Positions 16,666 to 27,611 are shown, counted from the stretch's first letter. The stretch is 64,000 bases of DNA from Pseudomonas viridiflava (GCA_900596015.1 UVIF01000001.1:886513-950512); one strand, 5' to 3'. Notes: a model not told the origin generated them from the sequence alone. A program made the numbers and translations.

Positions 16666-18261
16666 ATGAAAACGCTATCACTCAAGGCTGCCGTAGCCGC
16701 CGCCCTGCTCGGCATGAGCCTGGCCGCCAGTGCCAAACCGCTGGTGGTCTGCACCGAAGCCAGTCCCGAAGGTTTCGATATCGTTCAGTACACCGGTGCG
16801 GTGACTGCCGATGCCTCAGCCGAAACGGTATTCAACCGCCTCGTCGACTTCGCGCCGGGCAGCACCGATATACAGCCCGGCCTGGCGCGAAGCTGGGACA
16901 TCAGCGAGGACGGCAAGACCTACACCTTCCACCTGCGCGAAGGCGTGAAGTTCCATACCACGGACTACTTCAAGCCGACCCGCAACCTGAACGCCGACGA
17001 CGTGCTGTGGAGCTTCATGCGCCAGTTCGATGCCAATCACCCCTGGCACGCCAAGTCGACCATGGGCTATCCGTACTTCGAATCGATGGGCATGGGTGAA
17101 CTGATCCAGAGCATCGACAAGCTCGACGAGCTGACCGTGCGTTTCGTGCTCAAGCGCCCGGAGGCGCCCTTCCTGCGCGACATGGCAATGGGCTTCACCT
17201 CGATCTATTCCGCCGAATATGCCGACCAGTTGCTCAAGGCCGGCAAGACCGCCGAGCTGAACAGCAAGCCGATCGGCACCGGGCCCTTCGTATTCGTGCG
17301 CTACAGCAAGGACGCGCAGGTTCGCTACAAGGCCAACCCGGACTATTACAAAGGCAAGCCACCGGCCGACCCGCTGATCTTCGCCATCACCGTGGACAAC
17401 AACGTGCGGGCGCAGAAGCTGCGCGCCAACGAATGCCAGCTTGCGGTGTACCCCAAGCCGGACGACGTGCCTGGCATCAAGGCCGACCCGCAACTCAAGG
17501 TCGCGGAAATGGACGCCCTGATGACCAGCTACGTGGCCATCAACACCACCCACAAGTACCTGAGCGACGTGCGCGTGCGCCAGGCCATCCAGATGGCCTT
17601 CGACAAGCAGACCTTCGTTCGTACGCTGTTCGGCGAAGGCAACGCAACGCCGGGCGTGGGCCCCTACCCGACCACTCTGCTGGGCTACAATCATTCCTTG
17701 AAGGACTTGCCCTACGATCCGGCCAAGGCCCGGACGCTGCTCAAGGAAGCCGGCGTTCCGGAAGGTACGTCGTTCACCATTTTTGCGCGCAATGGCAGCA
17801 GCCCGACCAACCCCAACTCAAGCCTGGCGGCGCAACTGCTCCAGGCGGACCTGGCCGAGGTAGGCATCAAGCTGGATATTCGTGTGCTGGAGTGGGGCGA
17901 GTTGATCAAGCGCCTGAAACTGGGCGAACATGACCTGGCTTTCTACGGTTGGGCCGGCGACAACGGCGACCCGGACAACTTTCTCAGCCCGAACCTGACG
18001 TGTGAAGCGGCGAAGAACGGCGAAAACGCTGCCCGCTGGTGCAACCCGGAGTTCGATGCCCTGGTGAACAAGGCTCGCGAAGCCACTGAACCGGCAGCGC
18101 GCGCGGCGTTCTACGAACAGGCACAGGTCATTTTTCTCAAAGAGCAACCCTGGTTGAGCCTGGCGTATCCACGCCTGTTCTCGGCCATGCGCAAGAACGT
18201 CGAAGGCTTCCACATAAGCCCGATGACCAATAATAACTTCGCCACCACCCAGGTGAAGTAG
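16666..18261 (+). CDS. dppA: Dipeptide ABC transporter substrate-binding protein, fourth paralog (DppA-like)
   Basis: A 531-residue SBP family 5 receptor with a signal peptide ending LAASAKP. It keeps KPIGTGPFVFVRYSKD and GWAGDNGDPDNF, but it is visibly more diverged than the three upstream paralogs, for example LTCEAAKNGENAARWCN in place of LYSCDA. This suggests a different peptide preference. It lies directly upstream of the translocator genes and is the best candidate for the ancestral DppA partner; it matches dppA4 of P. aeruginosa. Confidence 0.92.
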   Translation: MKTLSLKAAVAAALLGMSLAASAKPLVVCTEASPEGFDIVQYTGAVTADASAETVFNRLVDFAPGSTDIQPGLARSWDISEDGKTYTFHLREGVKFHTTDYFKPTRNLNADDVLWSFMRQFDANHPWHAKSTMGYPYFESMGMGELIQSIDKLDELTVRFVLKRPEAPFLRDMAMGFTSIYSAEYADQLLKAGKTAELNSKPIGTGPFVFVRYSKDAQVRYKANPDYYKGKPPADPLIFAITVDNNVRAQKLRANECQLAVYPKPDDVPGIKADPQLKVAEMDALMTSYVAINTTHKYLSDVRVRQAIQMAFDKQTFVRTLFGEGNATPGVGPYPTTLLGYNHSLKDLPYDPAKARTLLKEAGVPEGTSFTIFARNGSSPTNPNSSLAAQLLQADLAEVGIKLDIRVLEWGELIKRLKLGEHDLAFYGWAGDNGDPDNFLSPNLTCEAAKNGENAARWCNPEFDALVNKAREATEPAARAAFYEQAQVIFLKEQPWLSLAYPRLFSAMRKNVEGFHISPMTNNNFATTQVK

Positions 18262-18269
18262 AAAAAGAC

Positions 18270-18305
18270 GCCCCGTTTCGGCGCCCACCCGGGCGGACGC
18301 GGGGC
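18270..18305 (+). other. Branched intercistronic hairpin between fourth receptor and dppB
   Basis: An outer stem GCCCCG (18270-18275) with CGGGGC (18300-18305) encloses an inner stem CGCCC-ACCC-GGGCG (18282-18295). There is no T-run. It could separate a stable receptor mRNA segment from the less abundant translocator message. Confidence 0.45.
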
Positions 18306-18337
18306 ATGCCTAACCGGCTGATGAGGTACTACGCACG

Positions 18338-19348
18338 ATGTTTAGTTTTATTGCCCGACGTGTGGGATTGCTGATCCCCACTTTCTTCGGCATCACGCTA
18401 TTGACCTTCGCGTTGATACGCCTGATTCCCGGTGACCCTGTCGAAGTGATGATGGGCGAGCGTCGGGTCGACCCCGAAATGCACGCACAGGCGATGGAAC
18501 GCCTGGGTCTGAACAAGCCCCTGTATGCTCAGTACCTGGACTACATCGGCAACCTTGCCCAAGGCAACCTGGGCGAGTCGCTGCGGACTCGGGAAAGCGT
18601 GTGGACCGAGTTCACCGCACTGTTTCCGGCCACCCTGGAGCTGTCCATCGCCGCGTTGATCTTCGCCGGCATTCTCGGCCTGCTCGCCGGGGTGATCGCC
18701 GCACTCAAGCGAGGCTCGCTGTTCGACCACGGGGTCATGGGCATATCCCTGGCCGGCTATTCCATGCCGATTTTCTGGTGGGGTCTGATCCTGATCATGT
18801 TCTTCTCGGTGACCCTGGGCTGGACACCGGTCTCCGGGCGCATCGACCTGCTGTACGACATCGAGCCGAAAACCGGCTTCATGCTCATCGACACGCTGTT
18901 CAGCGAAGACGAAGGCGCCTGGTGGGATGCCCTGCATCACCTGATTCTGCCAGCCATCGTACTGGGCACCATCCCGCTTGCGGTGATCGCGCGCATGACC
19001 CGTTCCTCGATGCTCGAAGTCCTGCGCGAGGATTACGTGCGCACGGCGCGCGCCAAGGGCCTGTCGCCGGCCCGCGTGGTATTCGTGCACGGCCTGCGCA
19101 ATGCGCTGATTCCGGTGCTCACGGTGTTCGGCCTGCAGGTCGGCACGCTGCTGGCCGGTGCGGTACTGACCGAAACCATCTTTTCCTGGCCGGGCATCGG
19201 CAAGTGGCTGATCGAGGCCATCGGCGCCCGTGACTACCCTGTCGTGCAGAACGGCATCCTGTTGATCGCCTGCCTGGTGATCCTGGTCAACTTCGTCGTG
19301 GACATCCTCTACGGCCTGGCCAACCCACGCATCCGTCATCAGCGCTGA
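18338..19348 (+). CDS. dppB: Dipeptide ABC transporter permease DppB
   Basis: A 336-residue inner-membrane permease with six helices. The N-terminal helix SFIARRVGLLIPTFFGITLL and the following LIPGDPVEVMMGERRVDPE block are standard for DppB/OppB. The cytoplasmic EAA loop that docks to the ATPase is seen in EDYVRTARAKGLSPARVVF. It is first in the tight dppBCDF group, with dppC 10 bases downstream. Confidence 0.95.
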   Translation: MFSFIARRVGLLIPTFFGITLLTFALIRLIPGDPVEVMMGERRVDPEMHAQAMERLGLNKPLYAQYLDYIGNLAQGNLGESLRTRESVWTEFTALFPATLELSIAALIFAGILGLLAGVIAALKRGSLFDHGVMGISLAGYSMPIFWWGLILIMFFSVTLGWTPVSGRIDLLYDIEPKTGFMLIDTLFSEDEGAWWDALHHLILPAIVLGTIPLAVIARMTRSSMLEVLREDYVRTARAKGLSPARVVFVHGLRNALIPVLTVFGLQVGTLLAGAVLTETIFSWPGIGKWLIEAIGARDYPVVQNGILLIACLVILVNFVVDILYGLANPRIRHQR

Positions 19349-19358
19349 GACCCTATCC

Positions 19359-20270
19359 ATGACTACGAAAATCGAAACGGTAGCGGTGGATCAGAGCCTG
19401 CTCTATCCCTCCCCGTACAAGGAATTCTGGCAGGCTTTTGCCAAGAACAAGGGCGCCGTGGCCGGCCTGGTGTTCATGCTGATCATCGTCTTCTGCGCGC
19501 TGTTCGCGCCCTGGGTGGCACCGCACAATCCCAGCGAGCAGTACCGCGACTTTCTCCTGACCCCACCGGTATGGCTGGAAGGCGGCCAATGGCAGTTCAT
19601 TCTGGGCACCGACGAACTGGGCCGTGATCTGCTTTCGCGCCTGATCCAGGGTTCTCGGCTGTCTCTGTTGATCGGCCTGTCGTCGGTGGTGATGTCGCTG
19701 ATCCCGGGCATCCTCATGGGTCTGCTGGCCGGCTTTTTCCCGCGTATCCTGGGGCCGTCGATCATGCGCCTGATGGACGTCATGCTGGCGCTGCCGTCGC
19801 TGCTGCTGGCAGTGGCGATCGTCGCCATTCTCGGCCCTGGCCTGATCAACACCGTGATCGCCATTGCCGTGGTGTCGCTGCCTTCCTACGTGCGCCTGAC
19901 CCGCGCTGCGGTGATGGGTGAACTGAACCGCGACTACGTGACCGCCGCACGGCTGGCCGGGGCAACGCTGCCACGCCTAATGTTCATCACCGTGCTGCCC
20001 AACTGCATGGCGCCGCTGATCGTGCAGGCCACCTTGAGTTTCTCCTCGGCGATTCTCGACGCCGCTGCGCTGGGCTTCCTGGGCCTGGGCGTGCAACCGC
20101 CGACGCCGGAATGGGGCACCATGCTGGCCTCGGCGCGGGACTACATCGAACGCGCCTGGTGGGTGGTGAGCCTGCCGGGCCTGACCATTCTGCTCAGCGT
20201 GCTGGCAATCAACCTGATGGGCGACGGGCTGCGCGATGCGCTGGACCCCAAACTCAAGAACGCCGCCTGA
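19359..20270 (+). CDS. dppC: Dipeptide ABC transporter permease DppC
   Basis: A 303-residue permease, partner of DppB. It has the N-terminal cytoplasmic tail and first helix ([20 protein letters not shown]), the [20 protein letters not shown] motif of DppC/OppC and the EAA loop [20 protein letters not shown]. The length is typical. It is followed after 10 bases by dppD. Confidence 0.95.
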   Translation: MTTKIETVAVDQSLLYPSPYKEFWQAFAKNKGAVAGLVFMLIIVFCALFAPWVAPHNPSEQYRDFLLTPPVWLEGGQWQFILGTDELGRDLLSRLIQGSRLSLLIGLSSVVMSLIPGILMGLLAGFFPRILGPSIMRLMDVMLALPSLLLAVAIVAILGPGLINTVIAIAVVSLPSYVRLTRAAVMGELNRDYVTAARLAGATLPRLMFITVLPNCMAPLIVQATLSFSSAILDAAALGFLGLGVQPPTPEWGTMLASARDYIERAWWVVSLPGLTILLSVLAINLMGDGLRDALDPKLKNAA

Positions 20271-20280
20271 GGAGCCGACC

Positions 20281-21248
20281 ATGTCACTTTTGAATATCAA
20301 CAACCTCAACGTGCGCTTTGGCGACGCCAAGGCTGTGCCGGTCGTCGACGGGCTGGACCTCAGCGTGGACAAAGGCGAAGTGCTGGCCATCGTCGGCGAG
20401 TCGGGTTCGGGCAAGTCGGTGACCATGATGGCCTTGATGGGCCTGATCGACGCGCCCGGCATCGTCACGGCCGATTCGCTGCTGTTCGACGGCCACGACA
20501 TGCTCAAACTCAACGCACGGCAACGGCGCAAGGTGGTCGGCAAGGACCTGGCGATGATTTTCCAGGATCCGATGACCGCCCTGAACCCCAGCTACACCGT
20601 GGGCTTCCAGATCGAGGAGGTCTTGCGCCAGCACCTGGGCATGTCCGGCAAGGCCGCGCGCCAGCGGGCCCTGGAACTGCTCAAGAAGGTGGAAATTCCT
20701 GCGGCGGAAAGCCGTCTGGATGCCTACCCCCATCAACTGTCCGGTGGCATGAGCCAGCGCGTGGCAATCGCCATGGCGATTGCCGGCGAACCCAAGCTGC
20801 TGATCGCCGACGAACCGACCACTGCCCTGGATGTGACCATTCAGGCGCAGATCATGGAATTGCTGCTCAACCTGCAACAAGAGCAGAACATGGGCCTGAT
20901 CCTGATCACCCATGACCTGGCCGTGGTGGCCGAAACCGCCCAGCGCGTGTGCGTGATGTACGCCGGCCAGGCAGTGGAAGTGGGCCATGTTCCGCAACTG
21001 TTCGATATCCCTGCGCACCCCTACAGCGAAGCGCTGCTGATGGCCATCCCCGAGCACAGCGAGGGAGCGGAACGCCTGGCCACCCTGCCTGGCATCGTCC
21101 CGGGCCGCTACGACCGCCCGCAGGGCTGCCTGCTTTCGCCACGCTGCCCGTACGTGCGTGAAAACTGCCGCACCCAACGCCCTGCCCTGGATCAGAAAAC
21201 CCAGAGCCTGGCGCGCTGTTTCTATCCACTCAATCAGGAGGTGGCGTA

Positions 21249-21249
<1 letters not shown>
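20281..21249 (+). CDS. dppD: Dipeptide ABC transporter ATP-binding protein DppD
   Basis: A 322-residue ATPase with Walker A GESGSGKS, signature LSGGMSQR and Walker [13 protein letters not shown]. The C-terminal oligopeptide-transporter domain carries the Cys-rich [15 protein letters not shown], a motif reported to hold an iron-sulfur cluster in some relatives. The ATG at 20281 is chosen after GAGGAG; the frame is open further back. Its stop overlaps the dppF start (TAATG), so the two ATPases are translationally coupled. Confidence 0.95.
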
Positions 21250-22217
<968 letters not shown>

Positions 22218-22223
22218 CGCTTC

Positions 22224-22258
22224 AAGGCCTCTTCGCTCGCTGTCGAAGAGGCCTTTTC
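22224..22258 (+). terminator. Intrinsic terminator of the dpp operon
   Basis: A perfect twelve-base stem AAGGCCTCTTCG (22224-22235) with CGAAGAGGCCTT (22244-22255), an eight-base loop and a short T-containing tail, directly after the dppF stop. Confidence 0.85.
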
Positions 22259-22310
22259 CCTCCCCCTCCCCCCAGTGCATCCGCAGACGAATGTCTCTAT
22301 GATGCCGAAC

Positions 22311-23690
22311 ATGATCAAAGACCCCTTCGCCCGCCTCAACCTCGATCGCGAGGTCATCACCGTCAGCCAGCTCAATGGCCGCGCCCGCGTATTGCTCGAA
22401 GACGTCTTCAGCAACATCTGGGTCGAAGGTGAAATTTCCAACCTGGCGCGTCCGGCGTCCGGCCACGTCTATTTCACCCTGAAGGACAGCGGCGCGCAGG
22501 TACGCTGCGCCTTGTTCAGGCAGAACGCCCAACGCGTGCGCCAGGTCCTCAAGGACGGCGCAGCGGTGAAGGTGCGTGGCAAGGTCTCGCTGTTCGAAGG
22601 CCGTGGCGACTATCAACTGATCCTCGACACCGTGGAGCCCGCCGGCGACGGCGCGCTGCGCATGGCGTTCGATGCGCTCAAGGTCAAGCTCGATGCCGAA
22701 GGCCTGTTCAGCAGCGAACGCAAGATCGCGCTGCCGGCTCACCCGCAACGTATCGGGATCGTCAGCTCGCCGACCGGCGCGGTAATCCGCGACATCATCA
22801 GCGTGTTCCGTCGCCGTGCCCCGCAGATCCAGCTGACCCTGATCCCGACCGCCGTGCAGGGCCGCGAAGCCACTGCGCAGATCGTCCGCGCCCTGCGCCT
22901 GGCCGATGCGCGCGGGTTCGACGCGATCATCCTCGCCCGTGGCGGCGGTTCGCTGGAGGATCTCTGGTGCTTCAACGAAGAAGCCGTGGCGCGCGCCGTC
23001 GATGCCTGCGTGACGCCGATCGTCAGCGCCGTGGGTCACGAGACCGATGTGTCCATCAGCGACTTCGTGGCCGACGTGCGTGCCCCGACACCTTCGGCAG
23101 CCGCCGAACTGCTGGCCCCGGATGCCGGCGACCTGCAGCGCCGACTCGACAGCCTGCAGCGGCGCCTGGTGTTGCGCATGCACAATCGCCTGGCCCACGA
23201 ACGCCTGCGTGTGGAAGGACTGACTCGTCGCCTGCGCCATCCCGGCGAGCGCCTGCGCCAGCAGGCACAGCGTCTGGATGACCTGGACATGCGCATGCGC
23301 CGTGCCTTCGAGCGGCAGATGACCGCGCGCGGGCACCGCCTGGCACAGTTGCAGACGCGACTGGCGGGGCAGCACCCGGACCGAGTCCTGCGGCTGCTCA
23401 AACAGCGCCTGGATGGCCTGGCCGAGCGTCTGCCGCGGGCCATGCGCGACACCCTCAAGGCGCGTCGTCTGTTGCTGCAGAGCCAGGTGCAGACCCTGCA
23501 CGTGGTCAGCCCATTGGCGACCCTCGGACGCGGCTACAGCATCCTGCTCGATGAGCGGGGCCAGGCCATCCGCAGCGCCGAACAGACCCAGCGCGGTCAA
23601 TGCCTGATCGCAAGGCTCGGCGAAGGCGAGCTTGCCGTGCGCGTCGAGGACAATCACCTCACGCCCGTTACCCTTTCCCTACTGGACTGA
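22311..23690 (+). CDS. xseA: Exodeoxyribonuclease VII large subunit
   Basis: A 459-residue subunit of exonuclease VII, which degrades single-stranded DNA with XseB. The N-terminal OB fold (LTVSQLNGRARVLLEDVF-like start, then NIWVEGEISNLARPASGHVY) is followed by the catalytic domain with GIVSSPTGAVIRDII, ILARGGGSLEDLW and VGHETDVSISDFVAD. A long coiled-coil-like helical region occupies residues 280-400, and the protein ends RVEDNHLTPVTLSLLD. The ATG at 22311 (MIKDPFARLNL) is chosen because it gives the usual length; upstream ATGs at 22302 and before lack conservation. Confidence 0.95.
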   Translation: MIKDPFARLNLDREVITVSQLNGRARVLLEDVFSNIWVEGEISNLARPASGHVYFTLKDSGAQVRCALFRQNAQRVRQVLKDGAAVKVRGKVSLFEGRGDYQLILDTVEPAGDGALRMAFDALKVKLDAEGLFSSERKIALPAHPQRIGIVSSPTGAVIRDIISVFRRRAPQIQLTLIPTAVQGREATAQIVRALRLADARGFDAIILARGGGSLEDLWCFNEEAVARAVDACVTPIVSAVGHETDVSISDFVADVRAPTPSAAAELLAPDAGDLQRRLDSLQRRLVLRMHNRLAHERLRVEGLTRRLRHPGERLRQQAQRLDDLDMRMRRAFERQMTARGHRLAQLQTRLAGQHPDRVLRLLKQRLDGLAERLPRAMRDTLKARRLLLQSQVQTLHVVSPLATLGRGYSILLDERGQAIRSAEQTQRGQCLIARLGEGELAVRVEDNHLTPVTLSLLD

Positions 23691-23693
23691 TCC

Positions 23694-24515
23694 ATGCCGC
23701 GTTTTCTCGTTGTCGCCCTGCTGCTGTGCCTGTCTTCGTTCGCCCAGGCGGACAGCTACATCACCCGGCTGTTGAACAAACCGGTGCCCGGCGGCGTGGC
23801 GGTGGTCGATCTGGGCAGCGCCAGCCAGGCGCCCAAGGCCACCTACGATGGCAAGCAGGTGCTGGTGGTCAACGAGCAAGGCACTTGGCGGGCTATCGTT
23901 GGCATTCCATTGACGGTCAAGCCGGGCCCGGCGCAGTTGAGCGTGGCGGGGCGCACTGTCGCGTTTCAGGTGGGCAGCAAACAGTACCCGGAACAGCGCA
24001 TCACCCTGAAAAACACCCGGCAGGTCAACCCCAACCCGGCCGATCTCAAACGCATCGACGGCGAGCTGGCCGAGCAGCTACGGGCCTATCGCAGCTTCAG
24101 CGCTGGCACGCCGAGCAACCTGCTGCTGGACAAACCTGTCAGCGGACCGCTGTCGAGCAAGTTCGGCGTGCGGCGTTTCTTCAACGGCGAGGAGCGCAAT
24201 CCGCACTCGGGGCTGGATTTCGCGGTGCCGGCCGGCACACCCATCAAGACCCCTGCCAATGGCAAGGTGATTCTGGTGGGTAATTACTTCTTCAATGGCA
24301 ACACCGTGTTCGTCGACCATGGGCAGGGCTTCATCAGCATGTTCTGTCACATGTCCAAGATCGACGTGAAGGTCGGGCAAAGCCTGGTGCGCGGTGCAGT
24401 GGTTGGCCAGGTAGGCTCCACCGGCCGCGCGACCGGACCGCACATGCACTGGAATGTCAGCCTCAACGATGCGCGAGTCGATCCGGCGATCTTCATCAAC
24501 GCCTTCCAGCCTTGA
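23694..24515 (+). CDS. M23 family metallopeptidase (LytM-type, periplasmic)
   Basis: A 273-residue exported peptidase. A signal peptide ending SSFAQADS is followed by an N-terminal beta domain, then an LytM domain near residues 150-265. The zinc ligands are visible as His and Asp in NPHSGLDFA and the HxH of GPHMHWNVS. Such enzymes cut peptidoglycan peptide cross-links. It follows xseA by three bases and is probably co-transcribed. Confidence 0.9.
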   Translation: MPRFLVVALLLCLSSFAQADSYITRLLNKPVPGGVAVVDLGSASQAPKATYDGKQVLVVNEQGTWRAIVGIPLTVKPGPAQLSVAGRTVAFQVGSKQYPEQRITLKNTRQVNPNPADLKRIDGELAEQLRAYRSFSAGTPSNLLLDKPVSGPLSSKFGVRRFFNGEERNPHSGLDFAVPAGTPIKTPANGKVILVGNYFFNGNTVFVDHGQGFISMFCHMSKIDVKVGQSLVRGAVVGQVGSTGRATGPHMHWNVSLNDARVDPAIFINAFQP

Positions 24516-24742
24516 TCCACCGGGAATCCTCTCAGCACTGCTTGACCTGTGGGAGCGGGCTCTGCCCGCGAAGGCCGCACCGTCGACCCAGCCCATTGCG
24601 TTGCCCCTTAAAGCCACGCAATCTCTGGCACCCCTTTCCAAATCTTCAGCAATAAAATCTCGCCTGCTCCAAGATACCCAACTCTCCTACCATTTTCCTC
24701 AACACCTTGCCATTTTTCACCCCACTGGTTAGGGTTGAGGTC
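24516..24742. other. Intergenic region with one REP-like element
   Basis: No gene is seen between the peptidase stop and the leader ORF. A family B REP-like copy (GGGAGCGGGCTCTGCCCGCG) lies at about 24549-24574. The rest is less GC-rich than the surroundings and probably holds the leuA promoter, but no convincing -35/-10 pair with a suitable transcription start was found. Confidence 0.5.
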
Positions 24743-24820
24743 ATGAACACTGCACACACCCTCATCCAGCTCCGCCAACACCGCAGCCTCTGCCTGGTCA
24801 GTGCACGACTGCCTGGCTGA
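24743..24820 (+). CDS. Putative leuA leader peptide
   Basis: A 25-codon [22 protein letters not shown] followed by SARLPG, starts at an ATG with GAGG four bases upstream and ends 77 bases before leuA. Five of its 25 codons are Leu (three CTC, two CTG), and it is rich in Arg and His. Position and composition fit a translated leader controlling leuA, but no clear terminator/antiterminator pair is seen between its stop and leuA. It is too short for normal gene finders; its existence is inferred. Confidence 0.5.
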   Translation: MNTAHTLIQLRQHRSLCLVSARLPG

Positions 24821-24897
24821 AACGCGTCGCCTCGCCCCTTCACCTTTCGAATGACCGGCAGGCCCTTTCCCCAGGCTGCTCACCAAGGATTTTCACC

Positions 24898-26568
24898 ATG
24901 TCCATGCTCAAAGACCCGTCGCAGAAGTACCGTGCGTTCCCGACGATCGACCTGCCCGACCGCACCTGGCCGTCGAAAGCCATCACCGCGGCCCCTATCT
25001 GGTGCAGCTCCGACCTGCGCGACGGCAATCAGTCGCTGATCGAGCCCATGGATGCAGCCAAGAAGCTGCGCTTCTGGAAAACCCTGGTCGCCGTTGGCGT
25101 GAAGGAAATCGAAGCCTCCTTCCCTTCCGCCTCGCAGACCGATTTCGATTTTGTGCGCACCCTCATCGAAGAGGGCCACATCCCGGACGACACGACCATT
25201 CAGGTGTTGACCCAGGCCCGCGAAGATCTCATCGCGCGCACCTTCGAATCGCTCAAGGGCGCCAAGAAGGCCATCGTTCACCTGTACAACGCGACCTCGC
25301 CGTCTTTCCGCAAGATCGTGTTCAACCAGGACAAGCAGGGCGTCAAGGACATCGCGGTAAATGCCGCCAAGCTGTTCGTCAAATACGCCGCCCAGCAGCC
25401 TGAAACCCAGTGGACTTTCCAGTACTCGCCGGAAACCTTCAGCGCCACCGAGCTCGAGTTCGCCAAGGAAGTCTGCGATGCGGTGATCGAGGTGTGGAAT
25501 CCCAGCCCGCAGAACAAGGTCATCCTCAACCTGCCGGCCACCGTGGAGGTGTCCACGCCTAACATCTATGCCGACCAGATCGAGTGGTTCGGTCGCCATA
25601 TCAACCGCCGCGACAGTGTGCTGTTGAGCCTGCACACGCACAACGACCGTGGCACCGGCGTGGCCGCGACCGAGCTGGGCCTGATGGCCGGTGCGGATCG
25701 CGTCGAAGGCTGCCTGTTCGGCAATGGCGAACGTACCGGTAACGTCGACCTGGTGACCCTCGGCTTGAACCTGTACACCCAGGGCGTCGATCCCGAGCTG
25801 GATTTTTCCGACATCGACGGTATCCGCAAAGTGGTCGAAGAGTGCAACCAGTTGCCGGTGCATCCTCGTCATCCGTACGTGGGCGATCTGGTCCACACCG
25901 CGTTCTCCGGCTCGCACCAGGATGCCATCCGCAAGGGGTTCACCCAGCAGAAGGAAGGCACGTTGTGGGAGGTGCCTTACCTGCCGATCGACCCGGCCGA
26001 CATCGGTCGCAGCTACGAGGCGGTCATCCGCGTGAACAGTCAGTCGGGCAAAGGTGGTATCACCTACCTGCTGGAACAGGAATACGGCATCAGCCTGCCG
26101 CGCCGCATGCAGATCGAGTTCAGCCAAGTGGTACAGGGCGAAACCGACCGCCTGGGCCTCGAGATGACCGCCCAGCAGATCTACGCCTTGTTGCGTAAAG
26201 AGTATCTGCAGGCCAACACGCCTTATGCACTGATCAGTCATCGGTTGCAGGAAGAGAACGGCAACAGCGCCGTGGACGTCGAAGTGCACAGTGACGGCGA
26301 AACCCAACACTGGCGTGGCAAGGGCAACGGCGCGCTGGAGGCGCTGGTCGCCTCCATGCCAATCGCCGTCGAAATCATGGACTACAACGAACACGCCATC
26401 GGCGCAGGCACCAACGCCAAGGCGGCTGCCTACATCGAACTGCGCGTGGCCGGCGGTCGTCCCGTGCATGGCGTGGGCGTAGATGAAAACATCACCACGG
26501 CCAGCTTCAAGGCGCTGTTCAGCGCCCTGAACCGCTCGCTGAGCCAGCAGGATGCGAAAGCGGCCTGA
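24898..26568 (+). CDS. leuA: 2-isopropylmalate synthase
   Basis: A 556-residue enzyme that condenses acetyl-CoA with 2-oxoisovalerate in the first step of leucine synthesis. The TIM barrel shows the metal and substrate signature [17 protein letters not shown] and the metal His pair in [12 protein letters not shown]. The C-terminal LeuA regulatory dimer domain starts near residue 430 ([13 protein letters not shown]) and carries leucine feedback. The length and the [14 protein letters not shown] start are those of the long proteobacterial LeuA type. AAGGA precedes the ATG. Confidence 0.96.
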   Translation: MSMLKDPSQKYRAFPTIDLPDRTWPSKAITAAPIWCSSDLRDGNQSLIEPMDAAKKLRFWKTLVAVGVKEIEASFPSASQTDFDFVRTLIEEGHIPDDTTIQVLTQAREDLIARTFESLKGAKKAIVHLYNATSPSFRKIVFNQDKQGVKDIAVNAAKLFVKYAAQQPETQWTFQYSPETFSATELEFAKEVCDAVIEVWNPSPQNKVILNLPATVEVSTPNIYADQIEWFGRHINRRDSVLLSLHTHNDRGTGVAATELGLMAGADRVEGCLFGNGERTGNVDLVTLGLNLYTQGVDPELDFSDIDGIRKVVEECNQLPVHPRHPYVGDLVHTAFSGSHQDAIRKGFTQQKEGTLWEVPYLPIDPADIGRSYEAVIRVNSQSGKGGITYLLEQEYGISLPRRMQIEFSQVVQGETDRLGLEMTAQQIYALLRKEYLQANTPYALISHRLQEENGNSAVDVEVHSDGETQHWRGKGNGALEALVASMPIAVEIMDYNEHAIGAGTNAKAAAYIELRVAGGRPVHGVGVDENITTASFKALFSALNRSLSQQDAKAA

Positions 26569-26586
26569 TACGGGCAGCGGCACAAG

Positions 26587-26612
26587 AACCGGCCCCTCAG
26601 GGCCGGTTTTTT
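26587..26612 (+). terminator. Intrinsic terminator of leuA
   Basis: AACCGGCCC (26587-26595), loop CTCA, GGGCCGGTT (26600-26608), then a T-run. It lies 19 bases after the leuA stop. Confidence 0.92.
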
Positions 26613-26628
26613 ATGCCGGCGCTACTCC

Positions 26629-26757
26629 GTAGGAGCGGTCATCGGCCGCGAAAAACACACCGCAGTGTGTCAGGCACAACGCCATGAACCCTTCGCGGCC
26701 ACGGACCGCTCCCACAAGGGATCGCAGACCTCCGTAGGAGCGGTCACTGGCCGCGGA
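26629..26757. repeat. Three family B REP-like elements
   Basis: Copies of the GTAGGAGCGGTCATCGGCCG element lie at 26629-26651 and 26733-26757, with an inverted copy at 26691-26716 (TTCGCGGCCACGGACCGCTC). They fill the space between the convergent leuA and omega-amidase genes. Confidence 0.75.
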
Positions 26758-26780
26758 TAAGTCGCTGCGGTGAATCCTGC

Positions 26781-27611
26781 TTAGCGGAGCTCGAACTCAT
26801 CGGCATCCAGATCGGCTGGAAACTTGCTTCGGTAGGCATGCAGTGCCTGAGCATTCAGAGCTATGTGAAACACCCCATCGGCTTCTCCTGCGCAGAGCAG
26901 GGATTCGCCCTGGAAGTCCAGCACCTGGCTGTCACCCGTATAGGCAAAGCCCTTGCCATCGGTGCCCACGCGGTTCACCGCCGCCACGTAGCAGAGGTTC
27001 TCGATCGCCCGGGCCGGCAGCAGGCGGTTCCAGTGAATGCGCCGCGCGCCTGGCCAATTGGCCGTGTACAGCAGCAGATCGGTGCCTTGGGCATCGCGGC
27101 TCCACACCGGAAAACGCAGGTCGTAGCAGATCAACGGACGTACGCGCCAGCCCTTAACGGAAAACACCGCCTGAAGCTCGCCAGCACTGTAGTGCTCGTG
27201 CTCTCCAGCCATGCGAAACAAATGACGCTTGTCGTAATGCAGCATCTGGCCATCCGGGCATGCCCACAGCAGGCGATTGCGGTAGCTGCCGTCGGCAGCC
27301 TGGACGATCACGCTGCCGGTCACCACGGCGTCGAGCTTGTCGGCCCAGGCCAACAGCCAGTCGTGGGTCACCCCATTCTCCGGCTCGCAAAGGCTCTTGG
27401 ATTCCATCGAAAACCCGGTGGTGAACATCTCCGGCAGAACCACCAGATCCGCACCCCGCGCCTGCTCGAGCAAGGCATCGAAGTGCTCGAGATTGGCTTC
27501 GCGGTCGTGCCAGGCCAACTGGGTTTGTACCAGCGCGATCCTGAGCTCGGGAGCCTGTGCGGCCAAGGTCGCTTCATTTGGATTGGGCGTTGCTTCGCTC
27601 AGATTCGGCAT
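26781..27611 (-). CDS. Omega-amidase, YafV/Nit2-like (carbon-nitrogen hydrolase)
   Basis: A nitrilase-superfamily amidase of 276 residues. The catalytic triad is visible as Glu in VVLPEMFTTGFS, Lys in LHYDKRHLFRMAGE and Cys in RPLICYDLRFP. YafV and Nit2 hydrolyse alpha-ketoglutaramate or alpha-ketosuccinamate, the products of glutamine or asparagine transamination. It starts 13 bases inside the end of the aminotransferase gene upstream, so the two are coupled and probably work in sequence. The N-terminus may be shorter; the first 25 residues look unconserved. Confidence 0.88.
   Translation of the reverse strand: MPNLSEATPNPNEATLAAQAPELRIALVQTQLAWHDREANLEHFDALLEQARGADLVVLPEMFTTGFSMESKSLCEPENGVTHDWLLAWADKLDAVVTGSVIVQAADGSYRNRLLWACPDGQMLHYDKRHLFRMAGEHEHYSAGELQAVFSVKGWRVRPLICYDLRFPVWSRDAQGTDLLLYTANWPGARRIHWNRLLPARAIENLCYVAAVNRVGTDGKGFAYTGDSQVLDFQGESLLCAGEADGVFHIALNAQALHAYRSKFPADLDADEFELR

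Noticed and set aside
24820..24897. Rho-independent attenuator before leuA
   Set aside because: Only a weak bulged hairpin (24858-24879) and no T-run were found, so I do not call an attenuator.
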